A DNA stretch of 37,500 nt, from NCBI GenBank assembly GCA_015478945.1, contig JABUQX010004705.1:1-37500 (forward strand), given 5' to 3'. A program made the translations under genes and the position numbers. Of this stretch, positions 1 through 12,259 are shown piece by piece. How positions within the stretch are numbered: the stretch's first letter is position 1; each line of letters opens with the position of its first letter. Origin of the DNA: Trachelipus rathkii. Taxonomy: Eukaryota > Arthropoda > Malacostraca > Isopoda > Trachelipodidae. A model generated the notes under the pieces. The model searched no databases and was not told the origin of the DNA. It saw only the letters and a program-made list of their open reading frames with translations.

Positions 1-540
1 TGAGTGTAGTGTATGTGAAGTGTGTATATTATGTAGTGGGTGTGTGTTGTTGTCTGTTTTCGTGACTGGTGTGAATTGTGTTACAGTTGCTATAATGTAG
101 TGTCTTGGGTTAAATAGTATGTCATAGTGAATGTGTTTATATAGTTGTTTAGTGATTCTAATATGCTGTATTTGAATGTTGTGTTGTAGTTTGTGTGTGT
201 GTGTATAAGTATAAGTGTTGTATGTGTGTGTGTGTGTGTTGTGTTGTGAGGTATGGATATTAAGATTGGTAATTCATACATGGTTAGGTTTCTCCATATG
301 CTCATTTAGCCAGATGACTTACCAAAGGCTAGGCATTATTAATGGATGAGCTCAAGGGGGCGGATGGCTATGGTGCGGGTAGATGGTTGTAGGCCTGGTG
401 TAGGTGTGACGTAGTGTTAATGTTAGGTTTGTTAGTTTAGGAGTTAGTTGGTTGGTGGTTAGGTAGTAGGTTATGTTAGGTTAAGGTGCAGGTTTATGTG
501 CAGTTTAGGTAGTGTAGGCTGGTTCAGGTATCCGGCAGGT
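1..540. other. No gene; GT-rich low-complexity DNA
   Basis: The plus strand is rich in G and T, with short (GT)n runs near 190-245 and many GTTAG/GTAGGTT-like words at 410-520. A minus-strand frame at 90-305 translates only to His/Thr-rich low complexity from the (CA)n strand. I see no exon, RNA gene or transposon here. Confidence 0.6.
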
Positions 541-1015
541 CATGTCGAAATATATTGTGTCAACAAGGTTTAATATTATATATATATATATTATTACTAT
601 ATTTATATATATATATAATATATTCTATATTATTAGTATTATCTATTATATATATATTGATTTAAGTCTATCTTCTAGATATATATATATATATATATAT
701 ATTATATTTACTATAAATTTCTTTTACTCTTATATTCTCTCTTTCTCTCTCTCTATCTCTTCTCTTCAGTCCTCCTCTTCTTTTTCTCCTTCTTTCTCTT
801 CTTCCTTCTCCTTTCTCGTGCTTCGCTTTAGTAGATGGCATGGAAATTGATATAATGAAAATTTTACTTTATTACAAAATAAAATAGAAAAATTATACGA
901 AAGGCTAAATAATTAAACTTAATTAAAATAATTAAAATATATTCAAATATTAAATGAATAAATTATTCAAATAAAATGAAATAAATTTTTCGAAATTAGA
1001 GAATAATAGAACGAG
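541..1015. repeat. TA microsatellite followed by a TC-rich tract, then A/T-rich DNA
   Basis: Interrupted (TA)n covers about 575-705 and a (TC/TTC)-rich pyrimidine tract covers about 720-825. The rest is A/T-rich. The plus-strand frame at 542-850 is a translation of these repeats (Tyr/Ile then Ser/Phe) and is not a gene. Confidence 0.75.
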
Positions 1016-1340
1016 TTGCCACGTGCTTTTATGAATCGCATTCAATGCAACGTTTCACGTTGTGATTCTCAGATTAAGATATTTATATCAAAAAATGCAA
1101 TAACAATAATAAAATACCAAAAATTATGTAATTTAATATAGTTAAAATTACTTTACTAATGATTTAAGATCTAGGAGTTAAAGAATAACTTAAAAAAAGT
1201 TTGGAAATAATTTAAGGTGATTTTTAATAATGATTTATATTCCGTGTAAGTCATCTTCTCCTCTTCTCCTTGACGGTCTTCTCTCCTTTCTCCTCTTATT
1301 TATGATTTCTTGTCGCTATTCCTTTTCTTCTCTCTTTCTT
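1016..1340. other. AT-rich unique DNA, nothing recognised
   Basis: Non-repetitive AT-rich DNA with a short TTCTCC-rich patch near 1250-1340. No coding frame, splice-bounded exon or RNA gene is supported. Confidence 0.5.
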
Positions 1341-1545
1341 CATATTTTATATATATAATTCATATATTATATAATATAGGATATATATAAAAACTTAGTA
1401 TTTATATATCTATATAATATATATTAGTTATCTATTATATATATAGTATATATATAGTATATCTATATAATATATATTATTATTATTATAATTATTATTT
1501 TATTACTATTATTATTATTATTATTATTTTTATTATATTATTATT
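1341..1545. repeat. TA and ATT microsatellites
   Basis: Interrupted (TA)n at about 1346-1480 is followed by (ATT)n at about 1480-1545. The TA array changes phase repeatedly (TATATA to ATATAT across TAAT or ATTA), as do most arrays in this window. Confidence 0.85.
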
Positions 1546-2220
1546 GGGAAGGCCGGATTGCTTTTATAACCTGGAAATTAAATTTATATTCTACTAAGTC
1601 GTATCGCTGGAGTGTGGTTAAAGGTCTGCCGGTTGCCGTGGTAGTTTGAGAGTGATTCTATTTTTTGATTATGAAACGATGGGAGCCGAATATATATAAG
1701 CGGTGAGGCTTGAGCTGGTAGGAGTTTTAAGCAACGATGAAAGGTACGGTGAAATTTCGTGGTAGCGACCACGTGTGTGCGGGTGATATATTGGTATATC
1801 TCTAGTTTTAATATAATCGCGTGTTTTCCCGTAAAAGTTATAAATCTTGCCATTGAACTCTCGTTTGTTTCAATTTAAAAATAATACTAATTACAACGTT
1901 ATGGATAGATTACATCTTATGCTATTGGCTTTGAATTACGGTTCTTTGGCTGTGTTTTCTAGAATGGACGGATCCGCGAATTTGTGTTAAAAACGCGTAC
2001 GATTAAACCGCGACTATATCGACGATGTATGCGGAGATGGCGCGAAGCGTGATGAATTTGCGATTCCTCCGAGAATAGAAGATTGAAATTATCGACGAAG
2101 GATTAACAAGACATTTATAAAAAAATGGGGACGCCCACAGTGCAACATAGGTTGACACCCATAAAAAAAGCCCCATGAAAGAACAATGAATAAAATAAAC
2201 TACAACACAAACATTGAATA
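1546..2220. other. Unique island, no recognised gene
   Basis: A more balanced stretch between repeats. A minus-strand frame of 89 codons (1584-1853) shows no family motif, no hydrophobic pattern and no splice support, so I do not call it. The part at 1930-2110 is relatively rich in CpG (CGCG, CGTACG, CGACG), which is uncommon nearby. Its origin is unknown. Confidence 0.4.
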
Positions 2221-2390
2221 TACTCTAACGTATCAAAAAAATAAAGAAATAATAAATAATAAATAAAAAAAAAAATAAATAAATAATTAAAAAAAAAAAA
2301 ATAAAAAAAAAAAAAAAATAAAAAAAAAAAATAAATAATAAAATAAATAATAAAATCTATAAAGAAAAAAATAAAAAAAAAACCCCATGA
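2221..2390. repeat. A-rich (AAAT/AAATA)n low-complexity tract
   Basis: Long A runs interspersed with single T residues (AAAT, AATAAA, AAAAAAT). It could be an expanded poly-A tail of a retroposon whose body is no longer recognisable, or a simple repeat. Confidence 0.7.
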
Positions 2391-2469
2391 AGGTATTGAG
2401 TAATAAATATCACTGATTAGGTTGGTGGCTATCGTGTCCAGGTGGTCAGTCAGAGCGGATACCCCTCCT

Positions 2470-2805
2470 ATCTATTAATACTATACTATAGTATAGATCA
2501 TATATTTTATATATTGTATATTATATATATATATATATTAATATATTATATATATTATATATAATAATATATTCTATATATAAATTTTTATAAACTATAT
2601 ATATATATCTAATATCTTATATATCTATAGTGTTGGAATATATTAGTTATAATAGTAATACTATAATATATATATATAGATATGTATATATATAAGTTAA
2701 ACTTATATATATATATATTATATATATATATATAAAATATATATATACATTATATATTATAATATAATATAGATATATTATATTATATATAATAGTATAT
2801 ATTCA
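2470..2805. repeat. Interrupted TA microsatellite
   Basis: Nearly pure A/T with TATATA runs broken by AATA and TTAT. It is followed at 2806-3000 by a short unique island. That island contains a GGTTCAAATC word resembling a Pol III B box, but no matching A box. Confidence 0.85.
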
Positions 2806-3000
2806 ATGGGTCGGGCCGATCCGGATTCGAGGAAGTGAATGTTCTAGGTTCAAATCGGCTTCAAATTCTATTCTAATAAAAAGGGAAAAATCAAAGTCAT
2901 TAAGTTGACGTCATTGTTTATTATTTTATATATATTTTTCACTCATTGCTATCTGATGCGTTGGGTACAACATGCATGTGTCCTATCTTGGTGGGATAAT

Positions 3001-3140
3001 ATATTATATATATATTATATATATATATATATATATACTATATATTATTATTATTTATATATATACTATTTATACATATATTATATATTTTATATTTTAT
3101 ATATTATAGTATTTATATAATAATATATATATATTATTAT
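3001..3140. repeat. TA microsatellite
   Basis: Interrupted (TA)n. The frame at 2905-3120 is mostly Ile/Tyr repeat translation. The 3141-3595 stretch after it holds a short GC-richer patch (3140-3270) and AT-rich unique DNA with no recognised feature. Confidence 0.85.
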
Positions 3141-3595
3141 CAGAGGTTGGGTCCTTCCGCTCTTGTAGTATCGCTAGTCTGTTATGTCGGCTCGAGCGGA
3201 CTACAATAGGTGGGTACGTTAGCGGTAGGTGCGGGAGTCGTCAGGAAGATTAGCGGATTGCTACGTGTCTGGATCAAATTATAAGTTTCCTTGTCTTTGT
3301 TCCGGCACTTTTTTAAAAAAATATTTAATATAGGTTTACTTATTTAAGATTCTTTTTTGGTGTTACTAATAGAAATATAATTTTTACATTAGGTTTTTAT
3401 AACAAATTATAGCTTTTAAGTCTAAGATTTATTGGTTTTTATATTAAACTTTCCAAATAATAATAATAAAAAGGTACCAATTAATAATAACATTAAATTG
3501 ATTTTTATAGACTGAATGGCTATTACTCATCATAAATTTAATTATTATATTTTATTACATTATAATATTAGCAATATCTATCTATGTAATAACCA

Positions 3596-4180
3596 ATTAT
3601 ATTATATATTATTTATATAACTTATATATATTTATATATATATATAGATAATAATATATATATATATATCATATATATGATATATATTATATAATTATAT
3701 TATATATATATATTATTATTTGGGTTTTTACAAGAATGATAAACATATATATATATTATATTATATATATATATATATATAATATTATATATATATATTA
3801 TATATATTTATATATATATACTGATATATGTATATATATATTATAGTTATATATATATATAGTATTATTATTTATATATCATATTGTATATATATATATA
3901 TATATATAGTATATATATTATTTATTATATATATGTAATGATTATATATTTATATATATACTATATATATATATTATATTATATATTTATATATGTGATA
4001 TATTTATATATAATATATTTATATATATTAATATATATATATATATAATATATATAATATATATATATATATATAATATATAAATTATATATATAATATA
4101 TATTAGTTATATATATTATAGTATTATATATATATATATATAATATATATTATATATATATATATACTAATTATATATTA
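3596..4180. repeat. Long interrupted TA microsatellite, about 0.6 kb
   Basis: One of the longest TA tracts in the window. It is almost entirely TA dinucleotides with frequent phase flips. A short non-TA word (GGGTTTTTACAAGAATGA) interrupts it at about 3721-3740. Confidence 0.9.
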
Positions 4181-4845
4181 ATGCTACCCGAGCTGATAGT
4201 AGCTTTAGATCGACTCTGATGATCGAGGATTTCATGGATTAATAAATAAGTTTGGACCGAAATTAGATCTTCTTATGGTGATCAGGGTGGTCAAAATATT
4301 TTAGAAGGTGGGGATGAAGATTTAGTGTGAGGACCTTCAAATAAAATGGATTCTGGAAGTGAACTAAACAAGCCTTACAAAGGAACATCTTTCCTTTCAG
4401 CATAGGCAGAATTTTTTGAACTTTTTCATAAAATATAATAAACCTCATCCCTAGTTATGCGGTTGTAGAGTGAATAGATTATAGTATTTGTGGGGAATTT
4501 TTAAGGGCAAAGAGGTCGTTTACTGATTTTATTTTTGAGCACTAATTTTTCGAAAGTATATATGGATCTCTTGTCTTGAAGAGATATTGAGGAGGAAGTG
4601 GAAATCTTGAGATTTTTTATTATTATATATTTTATCAATAAATTATAAATATTTTTTGTAAGGATATATATTTAATGTATTTATTATTAAAATCTTTGTG
4701 ATCGCACCATTATTAGCGGGAGGAGTGCGTAGGTGGGACTTGCCAATACGGAGTTTGATTGGTCTGATATGTGCGGAGGCGCTATCGGATCTACGTTTTC
4801 TCGAGGGCGGAGGTGCGTCTAGGACTACCTAATGAGCCGGGGTGC
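4181..4845. other. Unique island, no recognised gene
   Basis: Mixed-composition DNA. A minus-strand frame of 61 codons (4263-4448) has a non-repetitive composition (Leu, Lys, His, Cys, Pro). It matches no family I recognise and has no convincing splice sites. A GC-richer patch with many CpG lies at 4700-4845. Confidence 0.35.
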
Positions 4846-5215
4846 ACTTGATATATATATTATATATAATATATATATTTATATTATATATATATATATA
4901 TATTATATAATTATATAGTAATGTAAAAAAGAATTACGGGAAATCAAAGAAACATGCTTGTGGGGTGAACCACCCGCATTTGCGACTGAGAACAACGTAC
5001 TCGACACTTTACCGTTGAGCCTCAAACCAAAAAGTTTGATTCTTTTCTTCCGTACTGTTTTATTTTATAACTTATTAATTGCGGTTCTTGCAATGTTTTA
5101 ATAATATATATATAGTTATAAATATATATGATATATTAAATATAATTTAATAATAATAAATAATATATTATATATATATATATATTATATTATATATATA
5201 TATATTATGTTATAT

Positions 5216-5266
<51 letters not shown>

Positions 5267-5412
5267 TTATATATTATATATATATATATATAATATATAT
5301 ACTATATCATATATATATCTATCTATATATGTATATTATTAATATATATTATATATACTATTATTAATATATATATTATATTATAATATATATATTATAT
5401 ATCATATAGTGT
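4846..5412. repeat. TA microsatellites flanking a short unique island
   Basis: TA tracts at 4848-4922 and about 5101-5412 surround a unique island at 4923-5100. I found no gene in the island. Confidence 0.85.
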
Positions 5413-5815
5413 GTGGTGTGGCGTTTCACACTCGCACATCACGTCTTCTTGGTGTTGCTTTCTTTTGAGTTATGATTAATGCTATTAGCCATTCAAAGGA
5501 TTTGGTGCGATTGCATTATATTTGTTTTAAAATTTTTCACTTAGTTTGAGCATCCCCTCCTTCCTTTTCTAGTAATCATCACCCCCCAACACCACTTAAA
5601 ATCAAAAAAACATGTTTACGCAATCTGAGCAGCAAATCACTTTTTAGTTCCTCATCCTGCCCATCTCTTAATTTTCTCACAAAAGTGGATGTTCCGTTTG
5701 TAAATGTGTAACAACCTGGTTTTGTTTTGTTTTTAATATGATTTCGATTTTTTTTCTGATTTTCATTCTTCTTCGAGTTTACCATATGTGTTTTTTTAAA
5801 AAATCAGGCTTGGTT
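5413..5815. other. Unique DNA, no recognised gene
   Basis: A minus-strand frame (5579-5785, 68 codons) is Lys/Asn-rich with no recognised motif. No exon boundary or RNA gene is supported. Confidence 0.4.
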
Positions 5816-6080
5816 CAGTCAAGTACTTGTAACTTGAAGTAATATTTTTGAAGTACTTGTACTAATACATTATTTTAGTACTTGTACCTAATCCTTTTTG
5901 TTACTTGTACTTAAGTATATTTTTTGGAGTACTTGTACTTGAGTACATTTTTGGAGTACTTGTACTTGAGTACATTTTTGGAGTACTTGTACTTGAGTAC
6001 ATTTTTGGAGTACTTGTACTTGCACTTAAGTACATTTTTTGGAGTACTTGTATTGAGTAATTTTTTGGAGTATTGACCAT
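5816..6080. repeat. 27-bp minisatellite built on GTACTTGTACTTGAGTAC
   Basis: From about 5925 to 6075 a 27-bp unit (GGAGTACTTGTACTTGAGTAC plus ATTTTT) repeats in tandem, about five copies. Degenerate copies lead into it from 5816. Each unit contains GTAC and AGTAC words that are largely self-complementary, so the array can fold. The minus-strand translation (Lys-Tyr-Ser-Lys-Asn-Val repeats) reflects the array and is not a gene. Confidence 0.9.
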
Positions 6081-6355
6081 AAATATAAATCATCCACGGA
6101 TTTTAAATAACTCTACTAACAAACAAAAATTATTCGACCGCTTAGTCACGAAATATAACCCAATATAACTACTATGACCACTATTTAGCTAATACCATTA
6201 TGCCATAAATCCTATATATTAATAATTGTTGTTATAATTGCAATTGTTTAAGGAAGTCCTCTTCATAAAATTTTTTTGAGACAATTCCGAGCTTTTCATG
6301 GCTTTACTTCTTAATCTCCAAATATGACCACATTTCCATATTTCCTTGAAAATTT

Positions 6356-6605
6356 AATTCTGGATGATGTCACTGTTTATCACAGCCACAACTTCCTTGT
6401 AGTACTTATGATAGAACTTGTGAATACACCTTCGAATTCTTAATCAATTCTAGATGATCTCAATATTAATCACCGCCACAGCTTACTTGTAGTATTTATG
6501 ATATATCTCTTAGTCTTCGAATTTTGTTATAAATTCTGAGTTATGACGATAATCACATCACAGCTAACGTAAACTATTTATGATAGATCTATCGAATTCC
6601 ACCAT
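6356..6605. repeat. Degenerate tandem repeat, unit about 86-90 bp, three copies
   Basis: Units starting near 6356, 6446 and 6532 share the order AATTCT, GATGAT or a variant, an ATCAC-x-CCACA-like block, CTTGTAGTA, TTATGATA, then TTCGAATT. The third copy is the most diverged. No coding function is seen. Confidence 0.65.
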
Positions 6606-7305
6606 TGAATTTGTATCAATAGCAATTGCAGAATCTTTAAAATATTCATAAATTAATTTGAACGTAAAGTTTAAAATTTGTAACATGAACAAAAAAGGGT
6701 GAACGACTAAGGACTCGCCTGTGAATGTTCCTGGAGTAGGATCGAGAAGTCCCCTGAACCCACAGTCTGTATAAGGAAAGAAAGGAATGAACTAAGCTAC
6801 TGAACACTGGATTATTTCGGACTACCTTAACACTTCACACACCAAATGGAAAGTCCTTCATGGTTTGGATTGTGCCTATATCCAACACCACAATGTTACT
6901 TATGCTTTCATCGGAATTATGTATATTAGTTATTCTCCATTGTAACAAAAGCTTCTTTCATCATAGAAAAAATGTATATATCTTTGTTGTTTCCTTTCCA
7001 CTTACTCTTTCAAATCATTTACCAAAATTTTTTTTCTAACATTTCTTCATTTTTCCCCTCTCTTGTTCTAACGAGTCTAAGAGCCATCTTTCCTTCAAGA
7101 GTTGGTTTATTACAAGAGAAACTATCTTTCATTCATATATTACTAAAATCATCTTGTGTCTCGAGAATTTTAGATTTTATTAAAGTGTGAAACCATTGGA
7201 ATTGGAACGAAATATAAAATTTGAATTTCAAATACCAAGTTTCATTTGTTAATATTTGAGAGATCTTATCAAGTAAATTTTATGTCGATTTATTGTTGAA
7301 ATATT
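6606..7305. other. Unique DNA, no recognised gene
   Basis: AT-rich non-repetitive DNA. A plus-strand frame of 72 codons (6972-7190) is hydrophobic/Ser-rich with no recognisable domain. I see no supported exon. Confidence 0.4.
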
Positions 7306-7525
7306 AAGATATACTATATATTATCATATATACTATTTATATATAATATAATATATATATATATATATTATATATATATAATATATATAATTATAGTATA
7401 TATATTATATACTATATATATATTTTATATTATAATATATATTATATATATTTATATAATATATATATATTTATATTAATATAAACTATATGAATTATAT
7501 AATATGATATCAGAATATATATAAA
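7306..7525. repeat. Interrupted TA microsatellite
   Basis: (TA)n with phase flips over about 7310-7510. Confidence 0.85.
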
Positions 7526-7799
7526 TTCAAACCTCCAAAATGTCTTCATTAGAAATAACAAATACATTATTAAGTTTAACATCCAGTTATACATACTTAT
7601 ATGTAGTATAATAATAATTAATGATATATTCTGAGTATCAATTTAAGTACCTTTCCAAAACGCATAAAAGGATTTAATTTGAATATTTGAAGAAGTTGAT
7701 TGGAGAGTCTATAATTAAATTACAAATATCGTGAAACTTCTAGTTGGCAAAACTATAAAGTCTCATAAAATGAGGATAAAAAAAATAAATTAAATTAAT

Positions 7800-8555
7800 T
7801 TTTAAATACAATTAATTATAATATATAATAATAATAATAATAATTAATAATAATATATAATAATATAATAATCATAATATGTTTAATATAATAAAAAAAT
7901 TTTATATAATAATATATAATATTAATAATAATATAATAATAATAATAATAATATAATAATAATAATAATATAATATAATAATAATAATAATAATAATAAT
8001 TGTAGCAATTCCAGGTAATAATTCCTAACAATGCTAGCAATTTTTAAGAGTAGTTGTCATGGTAACAACCAAGGTACATGATAGTGAAGATATTTGCTCG
8101 CAATATATATATATAATAATAATATAATAATAATAATAACGAGAATAATAAATAAATAAAAAAATATATAAAGCAATGCTAAATTGTTCAATAAAATGAT
8201 ATACTATTATAAATATAAATTCAATATTGGGTCAAAATTAAAAATATAATAATAATAATAATAAATAAGATATATAATAATAATAATAATATAATAGATT
8301 AATAATAATATAATAATATAATAATAATAATTATATTAATATAATAATATATATATAAATAATAATATGATATAATAATTATAATAATAATAATAATATA
8401 ATTAATATAATAATAATAATAATATAATAATAATGAATATAATAATAATATAATAATATATAATAAATAATTATAATAAAAATAATATAATAATAGTATA
8501 ATAATATACTAATAATATAATATATATAATTATAATAAATATAATATATACTAAT
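7800..8555. repeat. (TAA)n microsatellite arrays
   Basis: TAA/ATA trinucleotide arrays occupy about 7816-8000, 8102-8150 and 8240-8555, with short unique islands between them. The minus-strand 74-codon frame at 7816-8040 is a poly-Tyr/Ile translation of the array. Confidence 0.85.
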
Positions 8556-9693
8556 TAATTTTTTAAAATCGCTGAGTTTATTATTTATTAATATTTATTT
8601 AGATAATGTTTTTTATTTTTTTATAAAGATTTGAGTAGAGGTTTCGGTTTATGTCTTGAAGGTATTGAGTTTAAGTTCAGCTTCTTTGTGTACTGACGCA
8701 TGATTGTTTTTTTTAGTCTACGCAGAAGGGAGCGTTTATGTAAGTATTAATTCGTGATTAATTTACGTATTCTACGTGATATTTTGGTGTTGGGTACTAC
8801 TATATGGTAGAGTATAGGCATTGGTTATGGATAATTCTGTTTAGATATTGATGATATTTGTAACGTCTTAAACTGAAATTTTTTAGTTTTTGAACAAGAG
8901 TTGTATTATGGCTGTAAAAGTCTCTAGTATTGCTAATGAGCCGAATAAATCGCTTTTGGATTACAATTACGGATGGATTACTGAGTTACTCGTGGTTCCG
9001 TAGATATTAAGTGATAGTATAGAGATAGGAGGTGTATCTAATGCATGGATATTTTTAGGAATGGAAAGGTTCAATTCTTGTTTCTAATTTTATTAGCGCA
9101 TATATACTAGCTTAGTCTGCTAATAGGATTATTTAACATGTTCTTTGTAAATTCTATTATTTTATCATTTGTCTACGTAAATGATTCCATATTCTGTTTA
9201 GTATAGAACTAGTATTGTGTATTATGTATTTAAAATAATATAAATTTTTATTTTAAAGTTTAGAGCAGTTTGTGTTGCTAATATAGGATCCATTTTCATT
9301 GTGTTATTTAATGTGTCTTACTGCTTAATTACGAGAGAGAGGACTCCATTTTGTCATTTATTCGATAGAGCTGGTTGAGAAGAGAACTATGAAAAGTGGT
9401 CATGTTGAGGCGAAGCATATGACGAATGTATATGGGATATTATTTTTTGAAATTGAAGCAGTGGGTATGCATCGATTATTTGAAGTGTGTTCATTCGTTC
9501 CTTTAGTTTCACGTATCTGAGATTTCTCCTTTAATAACTTTTTAAACTCCGTTGTAAGTTTGTCTCTATTCATTTTGTCTTTCTATATATGTATTTGATC
9601 AATGCATGTCAGATAAGTTTTGTGAAATCTAACAATTATAACAGGGAAGAGTATTTATTTTATATATTTCTATAAAGTTTTTCGATTAAACAA
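8556..9693. other. AT-rich DNA, possibly decayed hAT element body
   Basis: No intact frame. Because a hAT-type dimerisation motif occurs just downstream (9694-9738, plus strand), part of this stretch may be the decayed body of the same transposon. I could not recognise catalytic residues in it, so this remains inference. Confidence 0.25.
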
Positions 9694-9738
9694 ATGAATG
9701 CATCAGAAGTTGAGCGTAGTTTTTCTAAATCCAAATTG
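9694..9738 (+). pseudogene. hAT transposase C-terminal dimerisation motif, remnant
   Basis: The plus strand reads MNASEVERSFSKSKL and then a stop. hAT-family transposases carry a C-terminal dimerisation domain with a similar A/S-x-x-ERSFSxLKL motif. Only this short in-frame motif survives and the flanks have stops in all frames, so it is a dead fragment. Its shortness makes a chance match possible. Confidence 0.4.
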
Positions 9739-9870
9739 TGAGTCGCTGAGCATATTCTGTTAACTGATGAAAATTATATTTTCAAATATTTTACCTAATG
9801 TATTTTGTGATAGCTATGGTTGTAATTTATGCTTAGGGAGGGGTCTCTTTTTTTAGGTTGGACATGTTTG

Positions 9871-9947
9871 TGCAATAATAATAATATAATATATAATAAT
9901 CATAATAATAATAATAATAATAATTTTCATATAATAAACACAATAAA

Positions 9948-9978
<31 letters not shown>

Positions 9979-9995
9979 TAATAATAATATAATAA
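9871..9995. repeat. (TAA)n microsatellite
   Basis: AATAAT/ATA repeats at about 9876-9992, broken by a short CATAATAAACACAATAAAAA word. Confidence 0.85.
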
Positions 9996-12060
9996 TTCTT
10001 GGAGTGAAGCAAAATATGTATGCCACGCCGTTCTTAGAATACGTTGAAAAGGATGTCTAGGCTATCGAGTTGTCAAAGACTTCATCTGAGAATATATATG
10101 AATAAATTCATTCATATTGAAAGGGAAAAATATTATAAAGAAGATTTAAAGTTCCTCCAAGTGGATTTTTCCATAATTATTTAATAAGATTAGGAAAATT
10201 TAACAAATACAGATATGGTATATCAATATTTACATTTGCTCCACAATATAACGGTATATGTAGTATATTATAAATGCAGTCTATCTTATTGGGAACTCGT
10301 GCGCACACGCAACACACACACACACACATCACAACACACATACCACACATACCCACCTCAACAACACTTCTTCACCCCCCAAGCATACACATTCTACCTT
10401 CAACGAATCTTGTTGAAAATTATATTCGACACATTTGGCGGGATTATATGGGAGTCTAAACCTGTGTGATAGAATAAAGCTGTCTGAATATTGCGACTTT
10501 GTTTAACATGAAATATACAAATTCTTGGCTAAGAAATCATGTAAAGACTTTTCCCATTACTCTTTACTCAATTTTACTACTACTATTTTTGACATAAAAT
10601 ATACAAATTCTTGGCTAAGAAATCATAGATTCCAAATTAGTTGTGAAAGTAAAAATGTTGAGAAACCTTGAAAGGAAAGTTTAAAAATTGCTTGAAAGTT
10701 ACTAAACGTTTTTCTTGATAGAATTTTGAATTTACTTTTCGTTACTTCAGATTGCAAAATTATGAAGGGACTTCGAATGTATAGACTGTTCATACTATCG
10801 GCTGTATTTCTAGAGTAATGTTAAATATAAAATTTAGAACTGAATATTTTATGTGGAATTGATCTTTCAACATGATTTTGTGTAAATGAGAGGTCTGCAG
10901 ATAGCCACTGGAACATTTTGTTCAACGCCGAAGGAGATCCGTGGGTTGTGCCACTAACCTTATGAAGAAAACGCATTGAGTATTCCTTTTTCAAGTCATC
11001 AGATCACATAACCTAAACAAAACAAAATAGATTTAAACTTCTCTCATAAAGAAATTTCCTCTTAACCTTACCTATTGGTCATTTGCTGGAGTTGAAACCA
11101 TTATCTTTGGTTTTCTCTGCATTACAACAAGACTAATGATCTTTGCGCAATGCAAATATATCCATCCCTAGTCTGTATAGAGGTGTCCTCTCTAACTTAA
11201 TCCGTAGAACACCCGACTCAAATGAATATTGAATCCTCTTGTCACGTCCTACCCTGCTATTCATGTGGGTTTCTACAGCCGACTCTCGTCAATCTTTTCA
11301 AAACACTTTGTCCAGCAACTTCCTTCTAGCGCATCAATATTCACATCGAGTTTGTTGTGATGGCTGTCTGTGAACATTATAAATGGCATATAAACACCAT
11401 TTTCCCACCCAAAATGCTCTTCTGCAACTTTTTATATATGATACCCGTAAGACATGGGGTTGACGTTCTGTTTGATCCGATCATCACGTGAGTATCGATG
11501 AATTAACGGACATAGAGCACCCTTTTACCCACCAATTACAAGGCTTATAATAGTGATATTAACTGGAACCATACGACTGGTTAGTCTCCCCTCTACCAAT
11601 TTCTATTCTAGGCTCCAACAAGGCTTTCTACAAGTTGGAGAAAAGGATTATCTTTGTGTTAAATTGAGTAGGACTAAACTCCTCGTGGGGAGTTAGTTGA
11701 CTTCATGTTATTGAGCCAGTTGGTGATCCTGGCCCGCCAAAGAACCAGGCATTCTAATCTACCGGTTGACTCATGGTGAAGGATATTCCTATCTTGTTCC
11801 TACTATCTTCTTTCATTACATCATATCCTAGTTGGCTGCGAAGTTATCACACCTTCCTGACGCAAGCTCTAACTAACATACTACATGATATCCTTTCAAA
11901 CCGTCTATTGTACATCCATTTAGAATCTCGTATTCAAAGTGATGAGATCTTTGCTTTTCTTCGCAAGCGAAATTTGCTATATAAAATTTTAATTATTTAT
12001 TTCCGTACTTGCTTTGTGTTAAGGGGTTGCCACTGAAGTTGGTTTTCTGACTCGATATCA
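9996..12060. other. Mostly unique DNA with a CA microsatellite and a short duplication
   Basis: A (CA)n tract lies at about 10312-10328 within a CA-rich patch. A 35-bp sequence is duplicated at 10506-10540 and 10592-10626. The interval 10900-12050 has a more balanced composition and could hide a decayed transposon. An 87-codon plus-strand frame (11773-12036) has no domain I recognise. No PNUTS exon was found here. Confidence 0.4.
10506..10626 (+). repeat. Direct repeat, two 35-bp copies 86 bp apart
   Basis: Copies at 10506-10540 and 10592-10626 share AAATATACAAATTCTTGGCT followed by AAGAAATCAT, with a single G/A difference near the 5' end. The spacer is unrelated. This looks like a local duplication. 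Confidence 0.85.
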
Positions 12061-12224
12061 CTTTTCACTTATTATTATTATTATTATTATTATTAATTTA
12101 TTATTTTTTTGAAATGCGAAAGTTTGTTTTGACTTAAATATTGTATTTAATTTGATGAATTGCTGAGAAGGGTTATTCCCTGTATTTAAAGATAATTTAT
12201 GAACAGAAATAGTTTTTATGATCT

Positions 12225-12259
<35 letters not shown>

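Noticed and set aside
2806..2890. tRNA-like B box word GGTTCAAATC, suggesting a tRNA-derived SINE
   Set aside because: No A box at a suitable distance, no cloverleaf and no tail.
7816..8555. Regularly repeated units that could suggest a CRISPR-like array
   Set aside because: These are simple TAA microsatellites in a eukaryotic genome with no unique spacers.
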